Notes: generated by a model not told the origin, from the sequence alone. A DNA stretch of 64,000 nt from Spiribacter salilacus (GCF_009649225.1 NZ_WJPP01000002.1:372001-436000), one strand, 5' to 3'; counted from the first letter of the stretch, positions 26,070-34,204 are shown. Numbers and translations: made by a program.

Positions 26070-26384
26070 ATGTCCATGCATAACCCGCCCCACCCCGGTG
26101 AGTTTATTATGGAAACCTATATGCGGCCCTATGGTTTGAGCTGTCGCTACTTGGCGGCACAGCTCGATGTAGCGCCATCGACACTAAACCGCCTATTAAA
26201 AGCCCAAAGTGGTGTTAGCCCAGAAATGGCACTGCGCCTTTCAAAAGCGCTAGGCCGCACCCCAAAAAGCTGGCTCGCAATGCAAGATATGCACGACCTC
26301 TGGTTTACCTCCAAAACCATCAAACTAGATCACATCCAAAAGGTCGCGTTTGACGACAACCCCCAAACCAACCGCCCCCACTAA
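26070..26384 (+). CDS. higA: HigA/VapI-family antitoxin (no toxin partner)
   Basis: A 104-residue XRE protein with the HigA start NPPHPGEFIMETYMRPYGLS and a helix-turn-helix over about residues 20-75 (YLAAQLDVAPSTLNRLL, SGVSPEMALRLSKALG), ending TPKSWLAMQDMHDLW. HigA binds HigB, an mRNA interferase normally encoded just upstream. The 109 bases upstream contain no RelE/HigB-like frame, so this gene is an orphan. AAGGA lies 9 bases before ATG 26070; ATG 26076 is an alternative. It is followed directly by the repeat array. Confidence 0.9.
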   Translation: MSMHNPPHPGEFIMETYMRPYGLSCRYLAAQLDVAPSTLNRLLKAQSGVSPEMALRLSKALGRTPKSWLAMQDMHDLWFTSKTIKLDHIQKVAFDDNPQTNRPH

Positions 26385-26402
26385 CAAAAGCCCCATATTC
26401 GT

Positions 26403-26580
26403 AAGCTTCCGTATTATTCTTAAGCCCCCGTATTATTCTCAAGGCCCCAAATTCCTAAGCTTCCGTTATCTTTAACCCCGCGTTTTTCAATTCGCGAAAG
26501 CGAATTGTGAGCGGGGATAAAGATAACGGAAGCTAAAGGTAATGGAGGGTAAGGATAACGGAAGCTTAAGGTAACGGAAG
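26403..26580. repeat. Inverted cluster of short AAGCTTCCG/CGGAAGCTT repeats
   Basis: Left of a central palindrome are units reading AAGCTTCCG or CCCCCG followed by TATTATTCT; CCGTATTATTCT occurs at 26409-26420 and 26428-26439, a 19-base period. Right of it are inverted units: GATAACGGAAGCTAAAGG at 26522, GATAACGGAAGCTTAAGG at 26554 and GTAACGGAAG at 26571. The whole 178 bases form a loose inverted cluster centred near 26497. It fills most of the 216-base gap between convergent higA and ctaB. No open frame of note is present. Confidence 0.8.
26459..26533. repeat. Nested-hairpin palindrome, right copy
   Basis: Outer arms 26459-26481 and 26511-26533 pair over 23 bp with one mismatch. The inner hairpin is CAATTCGC (26488-26495), loop GAAA, GCGAATTG (26500-26507), a perfect 8-bp stem. 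Read on the minus strand its middle aligns with the element at 13961-14023: CCCCGC, linker TCA, CAATTCGC, TTTC, GCGAATTG, linker AAAAAC, GCGGGG. It can act as a two-way terminator between the converging higA and ctaB transcripts. Confidence 0.9.
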
Positions 26581-26600
26581 GAAGCTAAAGATAACCAAAC

Positions 26601-27539
26601 CTAAAAAATCACCGGCAAATAAGCATCCACCAACAAAAACGCAAACAGCGCCATCAAATAATAAATGCTATAACCAAACGAGCGCATGGGCAGCGAGCGA
26701 TCTTGATCCCGAGTCAGCATAACAACGCCAAACCACAAGTAACGTGCACCTAAACCCAACGCCCCAAGTAAATAAACCCAGCCACTCATCCCAGTAACAA
26801 ACGGCAGCACCGACACGCCAACCAGCAAAATCGTGTAGTACAAAATCTGCCAGCGCGTGTATCGATCACCATGCGTGACGGGCAGCATAGGAATGTCGAC
26901 ACTGCGATATTCTTCTTGCCGATGGATGGCCAGCGCCCAGAAATGTGGCGGCGTCCAAACAAAAATAATCAAAAATAAAAGCAAGGCATGAGGATCAATT
27001 GTGCCCGTGACCGCCGCCCAGCCAAGAACGGGGGGTGCCGCGCCCGCTGCTCCACCAATCACAATATTCTGCGGCGTGGCGCGCTTTAAAAACAGCGTAT
27101 AAATAAACGCATAGCCAATTAGCGAAGCAAAGGTGAGCCAGGCCGTTAGCGGATTGACCAAGAAATACAGCACACTTAAACCTGCCGCGCCAATCGTCGC
27201 AGCAAAGATGACCGCATGGCCGGTGCGCAGATGCCCGGTGGGCAATGGCCTTGCCTGGGTGCGCTTCATAATCCCGTCTACACGCCGGTCTACCAAATGG
27301 TTAATGGCCGCAGCAGAACCCGCCGCCAGCGCAATACCGATATTGCCAACAATTAGCGCATTCCAGGGGATGGTGCCGGGGCTTGCAAGCAGCTGACCAA
27401 CAACCGCAGTAAACACCATGAGTGCCACCACACCAGGCTTGGTGAGCTCATAATAATCTCGCCATTGCCGCTGCACATGCTGCAGCAGAGTAGCGGGGCG
27501 CGTACTGGACGCGGTAGATGCCTCGAGCAATCGACTCAT
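26601..27539 (-). CDS. ctaB: Protoheme IX farnesyltransferase (heme O synthase)
   Basis: A 312-residue UbiA-superfamily membrane enzyme that farnesylates heme B to heme O, the precursor of heme A. About nine hydrophobic helices are visible. The first Asp-rich motif is NHLVDRRVDGIMKRTQARPLP near residue 97, and the matching second region is RQEEYRSVDIPMLPV. It starts inside the stop of ctaA (ATGA overlap), so heme O and heme A synthesis are coupled. The gene ends next to the palindrome array. Confidence 0.95.
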   Translation of the reverse strand: MSRLLEASTASSTRPATLLQHVQRQWRDYYELTKPGVVALMVFTAVVGQLLASPGTIPWNALIVGNIGIALAAGSAAAINHLVDRRVDGIMKRTQARPLPTGHLRTGHAVIFAATIGAAGLSVLYFLVNPLTAWLTFASLIGYAFIYTLFLKRATPQNIVIGGAAGAAPPVLGWAAVTGTIDPHALLLFLIIFVWTPPHFWALAIHRQEEYRSVDIPMLPVTHGDRYTRWQILYYTILLVGVSVLPFVTGMSGWVYLLGALGLGARYLWFGVVMLTRDQDRSLPMRSFGYSIYYLMALFAFLLVDAYLPVIF

Positions 27540-28546
27540 GTTCGCCTAATTGGTTGCACTAGATGCACGGCCGTTACCAGCGCCATCATCAGCAGCGCTG
27601 CACCGGCATTGTGCGCGACCGCGATACTCAGAGGCAAGTTGTAGAGCACATTAGCAATGCCTAGGGCAATTTGAGTACCCAGCACCCCTCCGATAACAAT
27701 AGCGATGCTTCGGCCAGCGCTATTTGTGCGCCAAAGCCGCCATAGCAGTAGGGCAAAGACCAGGGTAACCACAATCGCCCCAACTCGATGGACTAAATGA
27801 ATAGCCATGCGCGCGGGATGATCCAAAATACCGAACTCATAGTTCACCCCAAGGCCGCGCCACAACACAAACCCTTCTGAGAAATCGGCGCGCTCTGGCC
27901 AGTACTCACCAAGGCTACAAGTGGGGAATTCGTTACAGGCAAGTGCTGCATAGTTGGTGCTAACCCACCCCCCCAGCGTGATCTGCCCGATGGCGGCAAT
28001 AATCCCTAAGCTGAGCAAAAAGCCAAGCCCGCGCTGTTTAGCTAGCTTGCCTGCACCGCCAAAATAGTTAGAACGCAGAGTTACCCACCATAGCAGCGAC
28101 AACGTGGTCAGCCCGCCAAGCAAATGTGCGGTCACGACCGCCGGCTTAAGCTGCCAAGTGACTGTCCACATGCCCAGTGTGGATTGAAAAATAACCAGCA
28201 CGATAATGAACAACGGCAACTTCCAGGGCTGACCGGCTCGTTTACGCAACTTCCATGCCGCAATGCCCAAGCCCGCAATCAATAGGCCCAGCAAACCTGC
28301 AGCATAACGATGAACCATTTCTCGCCAGCCTTTGCCAATATCAACGGGTGTATCCGGAAAAGCGGCGTTGGCCGCGGCAATTGCCTCTGGCGTGTTCGGT
28401 ACATCCAGATGGCCATAGCAACCTGGCCAGTCGGGGCACCCCAGCCCCGCGTCGGTCAAGCGAACCCAAGCACCCAGCACCACAACGCAGAGCGTGAGCA
28501 GCGTGGCAAACAACGAAGTTCTAAAAAACCAGGGATGCGCGTTCAT
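27536..28546 (-). CDS. ctaA: Heme A synthase (COX15/CtaA)
   Basis: A 336-residue membrane protein with eight predicted helices that oxidises the C8 methyl of heme O to a formyl group. Marks are WVRLTDAGLGCPDWPGCYGHL in the first loop, the heme-ligand His in GWREMVHRYAAGLLG, the second His region in VVTAHLLGGLTTLS, and the C-terminal half HLVHRVGAIVVTL. Length and motif order fit the proteobacterial COX15-like group. It overlaps the neighbouring genes by four bases at both ends. Confidence 0.95.
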   Translation of the reverse strand: MNAHPWFFRTSLFATLLTLCVVVLGAWVRLTDAGLGCPDWPGCYGHLDVPNTPEAIAAANAAFPDTPVDIGKGWREMVHRYAAGLLGLLIAGLGIAAWKLRKRAGQPWKLPLFIIVLVIFQSTLGMWTVTWQLKPAVVTAHLLGGLTTLSLLWWVTLRSNYFGGAGKLAKQRGLGFLLSLGIIAAIGQITLGGWVSTNYAALACNEFPTCSLGEYWPERADFSEGFVLWRGLGVNYEFGILDHPARMAIHLVHRVGAIVVTLVFALLLWRLWRTNSAGRSIAIVIGGVLGTQIALGIANVLYNLPLSIAVAHNAGAALLMMALVTAVHLVQPIRRT

Positions 28547-29133
28547 TGAGCAAGGGCCTCCTCTCGGGCACGACGTTCCGCCTCTTCTTTAGCAAGGCGC
28601 AAAAGTTTTTCTAAATCATCGAGTAGACCGGCGGCATCTAACGGCTCGGCATACCGCATCACATGATAGCCTCGGTAATCAACAATATTGGCCGCAATAG
28701 CAACGCCATCCGCCTGCGCCAACGCGTTTACGGAGGCCATTGGCGCGGTCATGGCGATAACGCTGTCTTGGCTTTCGGGTGGCGGCTCTACCCCTGGCGG
28801 CTGAACGCTAACAAGCAACACTCGGTCGATGCTGCGATCCAGCGCCACCCGGGCACGCGTCAGCAGGTCTAAACGCGCTTGGCAGTCTTCGCCGCAGTCG
28901 GCCGTAAAAGGCACAACGATCTGCCATAAACCACCGGTTACCGGCGCTTCACCGCGAACTGGCTCCCAGTTCTTAGTATCCAGCTGCTCGGCCGGCTGCA
29001 CTAGGGTGCCGTGATTGGTGGTTACCCCACCCGGCATATATCCGCTTGAAACTAAAATCACAGCCGCTATAACGGGTAGAAAAAAGACACCCATCAAAAA
29101 CAGTAGCTGCAGTCGGCCCTTTGTACGTGACAT
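28543..29133 (-). CDS. Membrane-anchored SCO/thioredoxin-like protein of the oxidase cluster
   Basis: A 196-residue protein with one N-terminal membrane helix (LLFLMGVFFLPVIAAVILVSS) and a periplasmic domain. WQIVVPFTADCGEDCQARLD carries a CxxxC where SCO and thioredoxin-like proteins have their active site, then VLLVSVQPPG. A similar gene lies between SURF1 and ctaA in pseudomonads. A role in copper or thiol handling during oxidase assembly is inferred from place and motif. The tail is very rich in Glu, Arg and Ala. It overlaps ctaA by four bases and starts 0 bases after SURF1. Confidence 0.75.
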   Translation of the reverse strand: MSRTKGRLQLLFLMGVFFLPVIAAVILVSSGYMPGGVTTNHGTLVQPAEQLDTKNWEPVRGEAPVTGGLWQIVVPFTADCGEDCQARLDLLTRARVALDRSIDRVLLVSVQPPGVEPPPESQDSVIAMTAPMASVNALAQADGVAIAANIVDYRGYHVMRYAEPLDAAGLLDDLEKLLRLAKEEAERRAREEALAQ

Positions 29134-29886
29134 TTAACTTTTATTCCTTGGCTGGCGCCGTTTGGTATTGACCACAAGCCAAATAACGGTAAGGGCTGCG
29201 GCCATTGAAAACCATTGAAACGCATATCCTTCATGCCGCTCAGGGCCATATCGCCACGCCTCACGACCAGTGCGCTCGATGCGTGGTGCTAAGTCCAGCG
29301 ATCCTTCGATCAATAACTGACCGGCCAGTAACGGGTAGGGAGTTTGCGAGTCGAAATACTCGTAATCAAGGTACTGCACGCGACGCGGCCATTCACCCGC
29401 ATTGTCACTGGGCTCACCTAACTGCATTGCAACGGTGGGGCGTGGGGCAATTTGCCCCGTCACGGTTTGCTCGGGCTGCTCGATGACAACGGCAGGCAGC
29501 TGACGGCGATCATCACCGACAGGCAGAAAACCTCGATCAACCAATACCGCCTGATCCTGACCTTCAATCCGCAGCGGCACAAGCCAGCGATAACCCACTT
29601 CACTATCCTCTACTTGGTTATCCAGTAAAAACTGCCGCTGTGTATCATATACGCCAGTGGCACGAGCCCTGCGAAATTCAAAAGCTGCTAAGCCAGACTC
29701 AGCGGGCTTATCATTTAAAGAAACCACCGGAGCCTCAATAGCCGCTGCTCTGTGAGCAAGCTCGGTATGCTTTTGTTCCGCCCGATCAAGCTGCCAAACC
29801 CCAAGGAAGATCAAAAACATCAGCATGACCAGATAACCAAGCGTGGGGAGCAGCGGCGGTGCAAACTGGAAACTACCGATGTGCAT
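29134..29886 (-). CDS. SURF1 family oxidase assembly protein
   Basis: A 250-residue protein with two membrane helices: one at residues 15-31 ending in FLGVWQLDRAEQK, and one at the C-terminus (WFSMAAALTVIWLVVNTKR). The large periplasmic part has GYRWLVPLRIEG, VLVDRGFLPVG and RHEGYAFQWF, the SURF1 signature. SURF1 helps place heme A into subunit I. It is the first gene of the minus-strand unit SURF1, SCO-like protein, ctaA, ctaB. It diverges from the small DUF2909 gene. Confidence 0.93.
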   Translation of the reverse strand: MHIGSFQFAPPLLPTLGYLVMLMFLIFLGVWQLDRAEQKHTELAHRAAAIEAPVVSLNDKPAESGLAAFEFRRARATGVYDTQRQFLLDNQVEDSEVGYRWLVPLRIEGQDQAVLVDRGFLPVGDDRRQLPAVVIEQPEQTVTGQIAPRPTVAMQLGEPSDNAGEWPRRVQYLDYEYFDSQTPYPLLAGQLLIEGSLDLAPRIERTGREAWRYGPERHEGYAFQWFSMAAALTVIWLVVNTKRRQPRNKS

Positions 29887-29952
29887 GCCTGTCTGACCAC
29901 TCTATACTGATGTTTCTAAACCGATGTTTTAGCTAACCAGAAGGAAGCCTGC

Positions 29953-30171
29953 ATGGACCTCGCCATACGCATTGCCATCGCAACAACCATTTTGATCATT
30001 ATTGCGAGCCTTGGTTCAAGCCTATTTTATTTGATCAAAGATCGCGGCCAAACCAATCGCACACTCAATGCACTGAAAGTTAGAATCGTCTTGTCGGTTA
30101 CGCTGTTTTTGCTAATTTTGCTGGGCTTTTTCACAGGTGTCATCACCCCAAATGGCAGCCCGCTTAACTAG
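29953..30171 (+). CDS. DUF2909 twin-helix membrane protein
   Basis: A 72-residue protein of two membrane helices (residues 6-26 and 44-64) with a short charged loop holding IKDRGQTNRTLNALKVRI. This fits DUF2909, which is regularly found beside SURF1 and coxC in gammaproteobacteria. Its role in the oxidase is unproven. It is the only plus-strand gene inside the oxidase region and ends 6 bases from the convergent coxC stop. AAGGAAG precedes ATG 29953. Confidence 0.85.
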   Translation: MDLAIRIAIATTILIIIASLGSSLFYLIKDRGQTNRTLNALKVRIVLSVTLFLLILLGFFTGVITPNGSPLN

Positions 30172-30177
30172 CTGTCG

Positions 30178-31038
30178 CTACATAATGTAGACAAACACGT
30201 ACAGCCCCAGCCAGACCACATCAACAAAGTGCCAATACCAGGCGGTTGCCTCATAACCGAAATGAGAGTCTGCCTCGAAATGCCCTTTCATACAGCGCAG
30301 CGTGATAACGATCAGCATAATCGTGCCAAGCAAAACGTGCACACCGTGAAAACCGGTCAGCATGAAGAACGTAGAGCCGTAAATACCCGTATCTAAACGT
30401 AAATTCAGATGCGCATAGGCTTCGTAATACTCATAAGCCTGCAAACAAATAAAAGCTAGACCCAGCGCAATCGTCATCCACATAAAGGTGATCAAGCGAC
30501 GGCGATTGTTCTCTTTAAGCGCATGATGAGCAACGGTGAGCGTAACGCCAGAGGTGAGCAGGATTAGGGTGTTAATTGTAGGCAGCGGCCAGGGCCCCAT
30601 CGGCTTCCAGTCAAGACCCAAATTGCCAGGGCCTGCCGTTGGCCAGGCCAGCAAAGCCGAATCCCAAAGCACTCGGCTGGTGGCCGGATCTTCACCGCCA
30701 AGCCATGGCACCGACAAAAAGCGCGCATAAAAAAGCGCGCCAAAAAAGGCGCCAAAAAACATAATTTCAGAGAAAATAAACCAAATCATGCCCCAGCGAA
30801 GAGAGCGATCTACCTGCGCGCTGTAAAGGCCGCCCACACTTTCGCGGATCACATCAGCAAACCAGCCCCACACCATGTAGATCAGAAGCGCACCGCCGGC
30901 CCCCATTACCCACAAGCCTAGCCCCATGCCCTCTAAGTAAAGCGCAATGCCAATAACCAGTGAGGTAAGCCCAACACTGCCGATGATCGGCCAGTTACTG
31001 CCGTGGGGTACGTAATATCCGCTCTCTGCTTGCGCCAT
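30178..31038 (-). CDS. ctaE: Cytochrome c oxidase subunit III
   Basis: A 286-residue seven-helix protein. Marks are the N-terminal YYVPHGSNWPIIGSVGL, WFADVIRES, the phospholipid-binding Glu/His stretch FIFSEIMFFGAFFGALFY, TGFHGVHVLLGTIML, and the end YWHFVDVVWLGLYVFVYIM. Subunit III stabilises the core oxidase and guides oxygen. It is the last gene of the coxB-coxA-coxC unit, after a 33-base gap from the small 39-residue gene. Confidence 0.96.
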   Translation of the reverse strand: MAQAESGYYVPHGSNWPIIGSVGLTSLVIGIALYLEGMGLGLWVMGAGGALLIYMVWGWFADVIRESVGGLYSAQVDRSLRWGMIWFIFSEIMFFGAFFGALFYARFLSVPWLGGEDPATSRVLWDSALLAWPTAGPGNLGLDWKPMGPWPLPTINTLILLTSGVTLTVAHHALKENNRRRLITFMWMTIALGLAFICLQAYEYYEAYAHLNLRLDTGIYGSTFFMLTGFHGVHVLLGTIMLIVITLRCMKGHFEADSHFGYEATAWYWHFVDVVWLGLYVFVYIM

Positions 31039-31071
31039 GCGCTTGTCTCTCCACTCTAGCCTCAGGTCAGT

Positions 31072-31191
31072 CTATAACCGATCGAGGAAAACCCCAAAAT
31101 AAATTCCCAGCACGACTAGGACTAATAAAAACACCGTCCAGCGGATGCCGCGACGCGCGCGGCGATCTGCCTTTTCATTAATGATCTTCAA
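31072..31191 (-). CDS. 39-residue single-helix membrane protein between coxA and coxC
   Basis: A short frame starting at TTG 31191, the base directly after the coxA stop (TGATTG), and ending TAG at 31072. It encodes MKIINEKADRRARRGIR, then a hydrophobic helix WTVFLLVLVVLGIYFGVFL and DRL. A basic cytosolic end and one membrane helix resemble the small oxidase assembly proteins of betaproteobacteria and the N-terminal anchor of Cox11, which often occupies this place. No Cox11 gene is present here. The start codon is inferred from the join to coxA; an overlapping ATG is in another frame. Confidence 0.65.
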   Translation of the reverse strand: MKIINEKADRRARRGIRWTVFLLVLVVLGIYFGVFLDRL

Positions 31192-32766
31192 TCAGCGCAC
31201 CACCGGTGGGGTATCAAACGTATGATGCGGCGCCGGTGATGGCACTTCCCACTCAAGGCCTTCAGCGCCCTCCCATGCACGCGCTTCAGCCTTTTCGCCA
31301 CCACGAATGCACTTAATTAACAGCCAAACAAAGATTAGCTGAGAAAAGCCAAAGGCAAAGCCGCCAATACTAGAAATCATGTTCCAGTCTGCAAACTGCA
31401 CTGAGTAGTCGGGAATACGCCGTGGCATGCCCGCCAGACCCAAGAAGTGCTGCGGGAAAAACAGTACGTTGACCGAGATGGTGGACAGCCAAAAATGCGC
31501 CTTACCCAGTCGCTCGCTATACATATGCCCCGTCCACTTAGGCAGCCAGTAATAAGCCGCTGCCAAAATGGCAAACACAGCGCCAGTTACCAGCACATAG
31601 TGGAAGTGAGCCACCACAAAATAAGTGTCGTGATACTGATAATCAGCAGGCGCGATGGCCAACATCAGCCCAGAGAACCCACCAATGGTGAACAAAAACA
31701 CAAACGCCAATGCAAACAGCATGGGTGTTTCGAAGGTCATGGCGCCCCGCCACATCGTAGCCACCCAGTTAAACACCTTTACGCCGGTTGGCACTGCGAT
31801 CAGCATGGTGGCGTACATAAAGAACAGCTGCCCCGCTAACGGCATACCCACCGTAAACATGTGGTGAGCCCACACGATGAACGACAAGAATGCGATAGAG
31901 GCCGTTGCATATACCATTGAGCTGTAGCCAAACAGCGGCTTACGCGCAAAGGCAGGAATGATGGTGGAAACAATACCGAACGCCGGGAGGATTAGGATAT
32001 AAACCTCGGGGTGCCCGAAGAACCAAAAGATGTGCTGATAGAGCACCGGATCACCACCACCGGCCGCACTAAAGAACGTGGTGCCAAAGTACTGATCGGT
32101 TAGCAGCATGGTGATGGCGCCAGCCAGCACCGGCATAACGGCAATCATCAAATAGGCCGTGATCAACCAAGTCCAAACGAAGAGCGGCATCTTCATGAGG
32201 GTCATGCCCGGTGCGCGCATATTCAAGATGGTGGCTACCACGTTAATGGAACCCATGATCGAGCTAATGCCAAGAATATGAATCGCAAAAATGACGAATG
32301 GGAACGCAGTACCCGTTTGCAGCATCAGCGGTGGGTACATCGTCCAGCCGCCGGCTGGGCCGCCACCCGGCATAAAGAGCGTTGAAAGCAGAACGGCAAA
32401 CCCGAAGGGCAGCAGCCAGAAGCTCCAGTTGTTCATTCGTGGCAGGGCCATGTCTGGCGCCCCCACCATTAATGGAATCATCCAGTTAGCCAAGCCCGTA
32501 AAGGCTGGCATAACCGCACCAAAAATCATGACCAACGCATGCATGGTGGTCATTTGGTTAAAGAAGTACGGATCGACAAGCTGTAAGCCAGGCTGAAAAA
32601 GTTCTGCTCGAATTACCAAAGCCATGGCGCCACCCACAAGGAACATGGCCAGCGAAAACAACAAGTACATCGAGCCGATGTCTTTATGGTTTGTTGTTAC
32701 CAGCCAGCGCTTAAAACCCGTGGCTTCAGCAGCGTGATGGGCATGATCATGCGTTGTTGCGGTCAT
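31192..32766 (-). CDS. ctaD: Cytochrome c oxidase subunit I (aa3 type)
   Basis: A 524-residue heme-copper oxidase subunit with twelve helices. Heme and copper ligands are visible in [12 protein letters not shown] (low-spin heme His), [15 protein letters not shown] (CuB His with the cross-linked Tyr four residues on), WAHHMFTVG (two CuB His) and [12 protein letters not shown] (heme a3 and heme a His). The K- and D-channel segments look normal for an A-type enzyme. ATG 32766 follows a GAGGGAGACGGG ribosome site; a TTG six codons earlier overlaps that site and is less likely. Confidence 0.97.
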   Translation of the reverse strand: MTATTHDHAHHAAEATGFKRWLVTTNHKDIGSMYLLFSLAMFLVGGAMALVIRAELFQPGLQLVDPYFFNQMTTMHALVMIFGAVMPAFTGLANWMIPLMVGAPDMALPRMNNWSFWLLPFGFAVLLSTLFMPGGGPAGGWTMYPPLMLQTGTAFPFVIFAIHILGISSIMGSINVVATILNMRAPGMTLMKMPLFVWTWLITAYLMIAVMPVLAGAITMLLTDQYFGTTFFSAAGGGDPVLYQHIFWFFGHPEVYILILPAFGIVSTIIPAFARKPLFGYSSMVYATASIAFLSFIVWAHHMFTVGMPLAGQLFFMYATMLIAVPTGVKVFNWVATMWRGAMTFETPMLFALAFVFLFTIGGFSGLMLAIAPADYQYHDTYFVVAHFHYVLVTGAVFAILAAAYYWLPKWTGHMYSERLGKAHFWLSTISVNVLFFPQHFLGLAGMPRRIPDYSVQFADWNMISSIGGFAFGFSQLIFVWLLIKCIRGGEKAEARAWEGAEGLEWEVPSPAPHHTFDTPPVVR

Positions 32767-32795
32767 TGATCCCGTCTCCCTCAAAAGACTTTGTA

Positions 32796-33641
32796 TTAAC
32801 GAGATGCCACGGCATCTGATGCTTCGTCAGCGGATGAACCTTCGCGCTGTGCCATTAGCCAGGTCTCAAATTCATCCTTCTCTACAGCTTCTATCACAAT
32901 AGGCATAAAGCCGTGGTCTCGGCCACACAGCTCCGCGCAGCGCCCGCGATAAATACCTGGCTCATCAATTTGCGTCCATGTTTCGTTCACAAACCCAGGA
33001 ATAGCGTCTCGCTTCCAGCCAAAGTCAGGCACCCACCAGCTGTGAATGACATCGGCAGCGGTGATTTGAAAGCGGATGCGTGTATCTACCGGTAATACCA
33101 ATCGGTTATCAACATTCTCTAAATAGTACGGCACCGAAGCTGGCGAAACGCCCGAGCCAAGCTGCCGGGCCCGGTCACTTTCGACATCTAGACGGCTTAA
33201 AAACTGCACGTCTTCATCGATGTATTCATAACCCCAAAACCACTGATAACCGGTGACTTTGACGGTCATCTCAGAGCCCGTGGTGTCGTTAATATCAATC
33301 AGCACCCGCGTTGCCGGAATAGCCATACCCACCAGAATTGCCAGTGGGATAATCGTCCACACAATTTCTACCGCGGTGCTGTGATGAAACTTAGCAGGTT
33401 TAACACCGCGAGATTTACGATGCCGGATGATGGAATAGAACATCGCGCCAAAAACTAAAACACCGATAACCACAGTAATCCAGAAAATGGTCATATGCAG
33501 ACCATAAACCTGGTTACTCATATCGGTAACACCTTGGGTCATATTCAGCAGCGAGAGATCTGCCAGCGCAGGCCCTGCCATAAATAGTAACGCCAGCGCT
33601 AACACGCTCTTTTGGCATTGTTTGCCAATACGCATCATCAT
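32796..33641 (-). CDS. ctaC: Cytochrome c oxidase subunit II
   Basis: A 281-residue protein with a signal peptide ([16 protein letters not shown]), two membrane helices and a periplasmic cupredoxin domain. The CuA ligands are His in [11 protein letters not shown] and the cluster [14 protein letters not shown]. The aromatic electron-entry stretch is YQWFWGYEY. No cytochrome c domain is fused. Three ATG codons in a row (33641, 33638, 33635) are possible starts; the third has the best spacing to the AGG site, while the first overlaps the DUF2244 stop by four bases. Confidence 0.95.
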   Translation of the reverse strand: MMMRIGKQCQKSVLALALLFMAGPALADLSLLNMTQGVTDMSNQVYGLHMTIFWITVVIGVLVFGAMFYSIIRHRKSRGVKPAKFHHSTAVEIVWTIIPLAILVGMAIPATRVLIDINDTTGSEMTVKVTGYQWFWGYEYIDEDVQFLSRLDVESDRARQLGSGVSPASVPYYLENVDNRLVLPVDTRIRFQITAADVIHSWWVPDFGWKRDAIPGFVNETWTQIDEPGIYRGRCAELCGRDHGFMPIVIEAVEKDEFETWLMAQREGSSADEASDAVASR

Positions 33642-34165
33642 CCTGCTTTTTCTCCCAATGTTCTAAACAAGGTGCCACCGCATCGTGCCATCGGTCCGAT
33701 ACATCCTTTTAGTTCACGCGCCAGGCTCAGCCGTTCATCCGGATCTAAGAAGCTGCCTAGTGTAACCTCTCGATCGCGTGAGCGCAGAACTAACTGTGTT
33801 TCATCCCATCGGCGTGATAGCCGTCGCAATTCTACCTGCGTCCACGCTCGCTCCATCTCGTAGGCCTGCTCAACCCGGCCACGACCCTTTTCGATACGGA
33901 TATTGTTATCCGTTACGTTAATCACTTCTCTATCGAGCGAGCGCCGTGCAGACACATACAGCGCTGCACCCAGCGCCAAGACTTCTAACCCCGCGAAGGT
34001 CAAGATGGGCCATAGCCCGCAAGCGGCACAAACCACACCAATTCCTAAGCACACCGCACTTAGCCCAATGAAAATGCGCACCGTTTGCGGCCAGTTAGGC
34101 GCAATATTTGGTGCCAGCACAAAGCGCCGGCCTGCTAGCGAATCGGTTGAAGCCTGTGTTGTCAT
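33638..34165 (-). CDS. DUF2244 membrane protein, first gene of the oxidase operon
   Basis: A 175-residue protein with two membrane helices (about residues 30-68, IFIGLSAVCLGIGVVCAACG and the following LTFAGLEVLALGAALYV), then a soluble part with WTQVELRRLSRRWDETQLVLRSR. This is the DUF2244 layout, and such genes are often found with cytochrome oxidase genes. Molecular role unknown. It begins 26 bases after an FNR-type palindrome and overlaps coxB by up to four bases. Confidence 0.85.
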   Translation of the reverse strand: MTTQASTDSLAGRRFVLAPNIAPNWPQTVRIFIGLSAVCLGIGVVCAACGLWPILTFAGLEVLALGAALYVSARRSLDREVINVTDNNIRIEKGRGRVEQAYEMERAWTQVELRRLSRRWDETQLVLRSRDREVTLGSFLDPDERLSLARELKGCIGPMARCGGTLFRTLGEKAG

Positions 34166-34190
34166 TACAATCCCTGTCTAATCGACAAAG

Positions 34191-34204
34191 TTGATGTGCG
34201 TCAA
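34191..34204 (-). promoter_or_regulatory. FNR/Anr-type binding site upstream of the oxidase operon
   Basis: On the transcribed strand the sequence is TTGACGCACATCAA, one base from the FNR/Anr consensus TTGAT-N4-ATCAA. It begins 26 bases upstream of the DUF2244 start and overlaps a possible -35 (TTGACG). A 6-2-6 inverted repeat, AATTCT/AGAATT, abuts it at 34203-34216. A site over the -35 would suit repression of a low-affinity aa3 oxidase when oxygen is scarce; that is inference. Confidence 0.5.

Noticed and set aside
26403-26580. CRISPR array
   Set aside because: The repeats are unequal, partly inverted, 16-19 bases apart and lack unique spacers of constant length. No cas genes are near.
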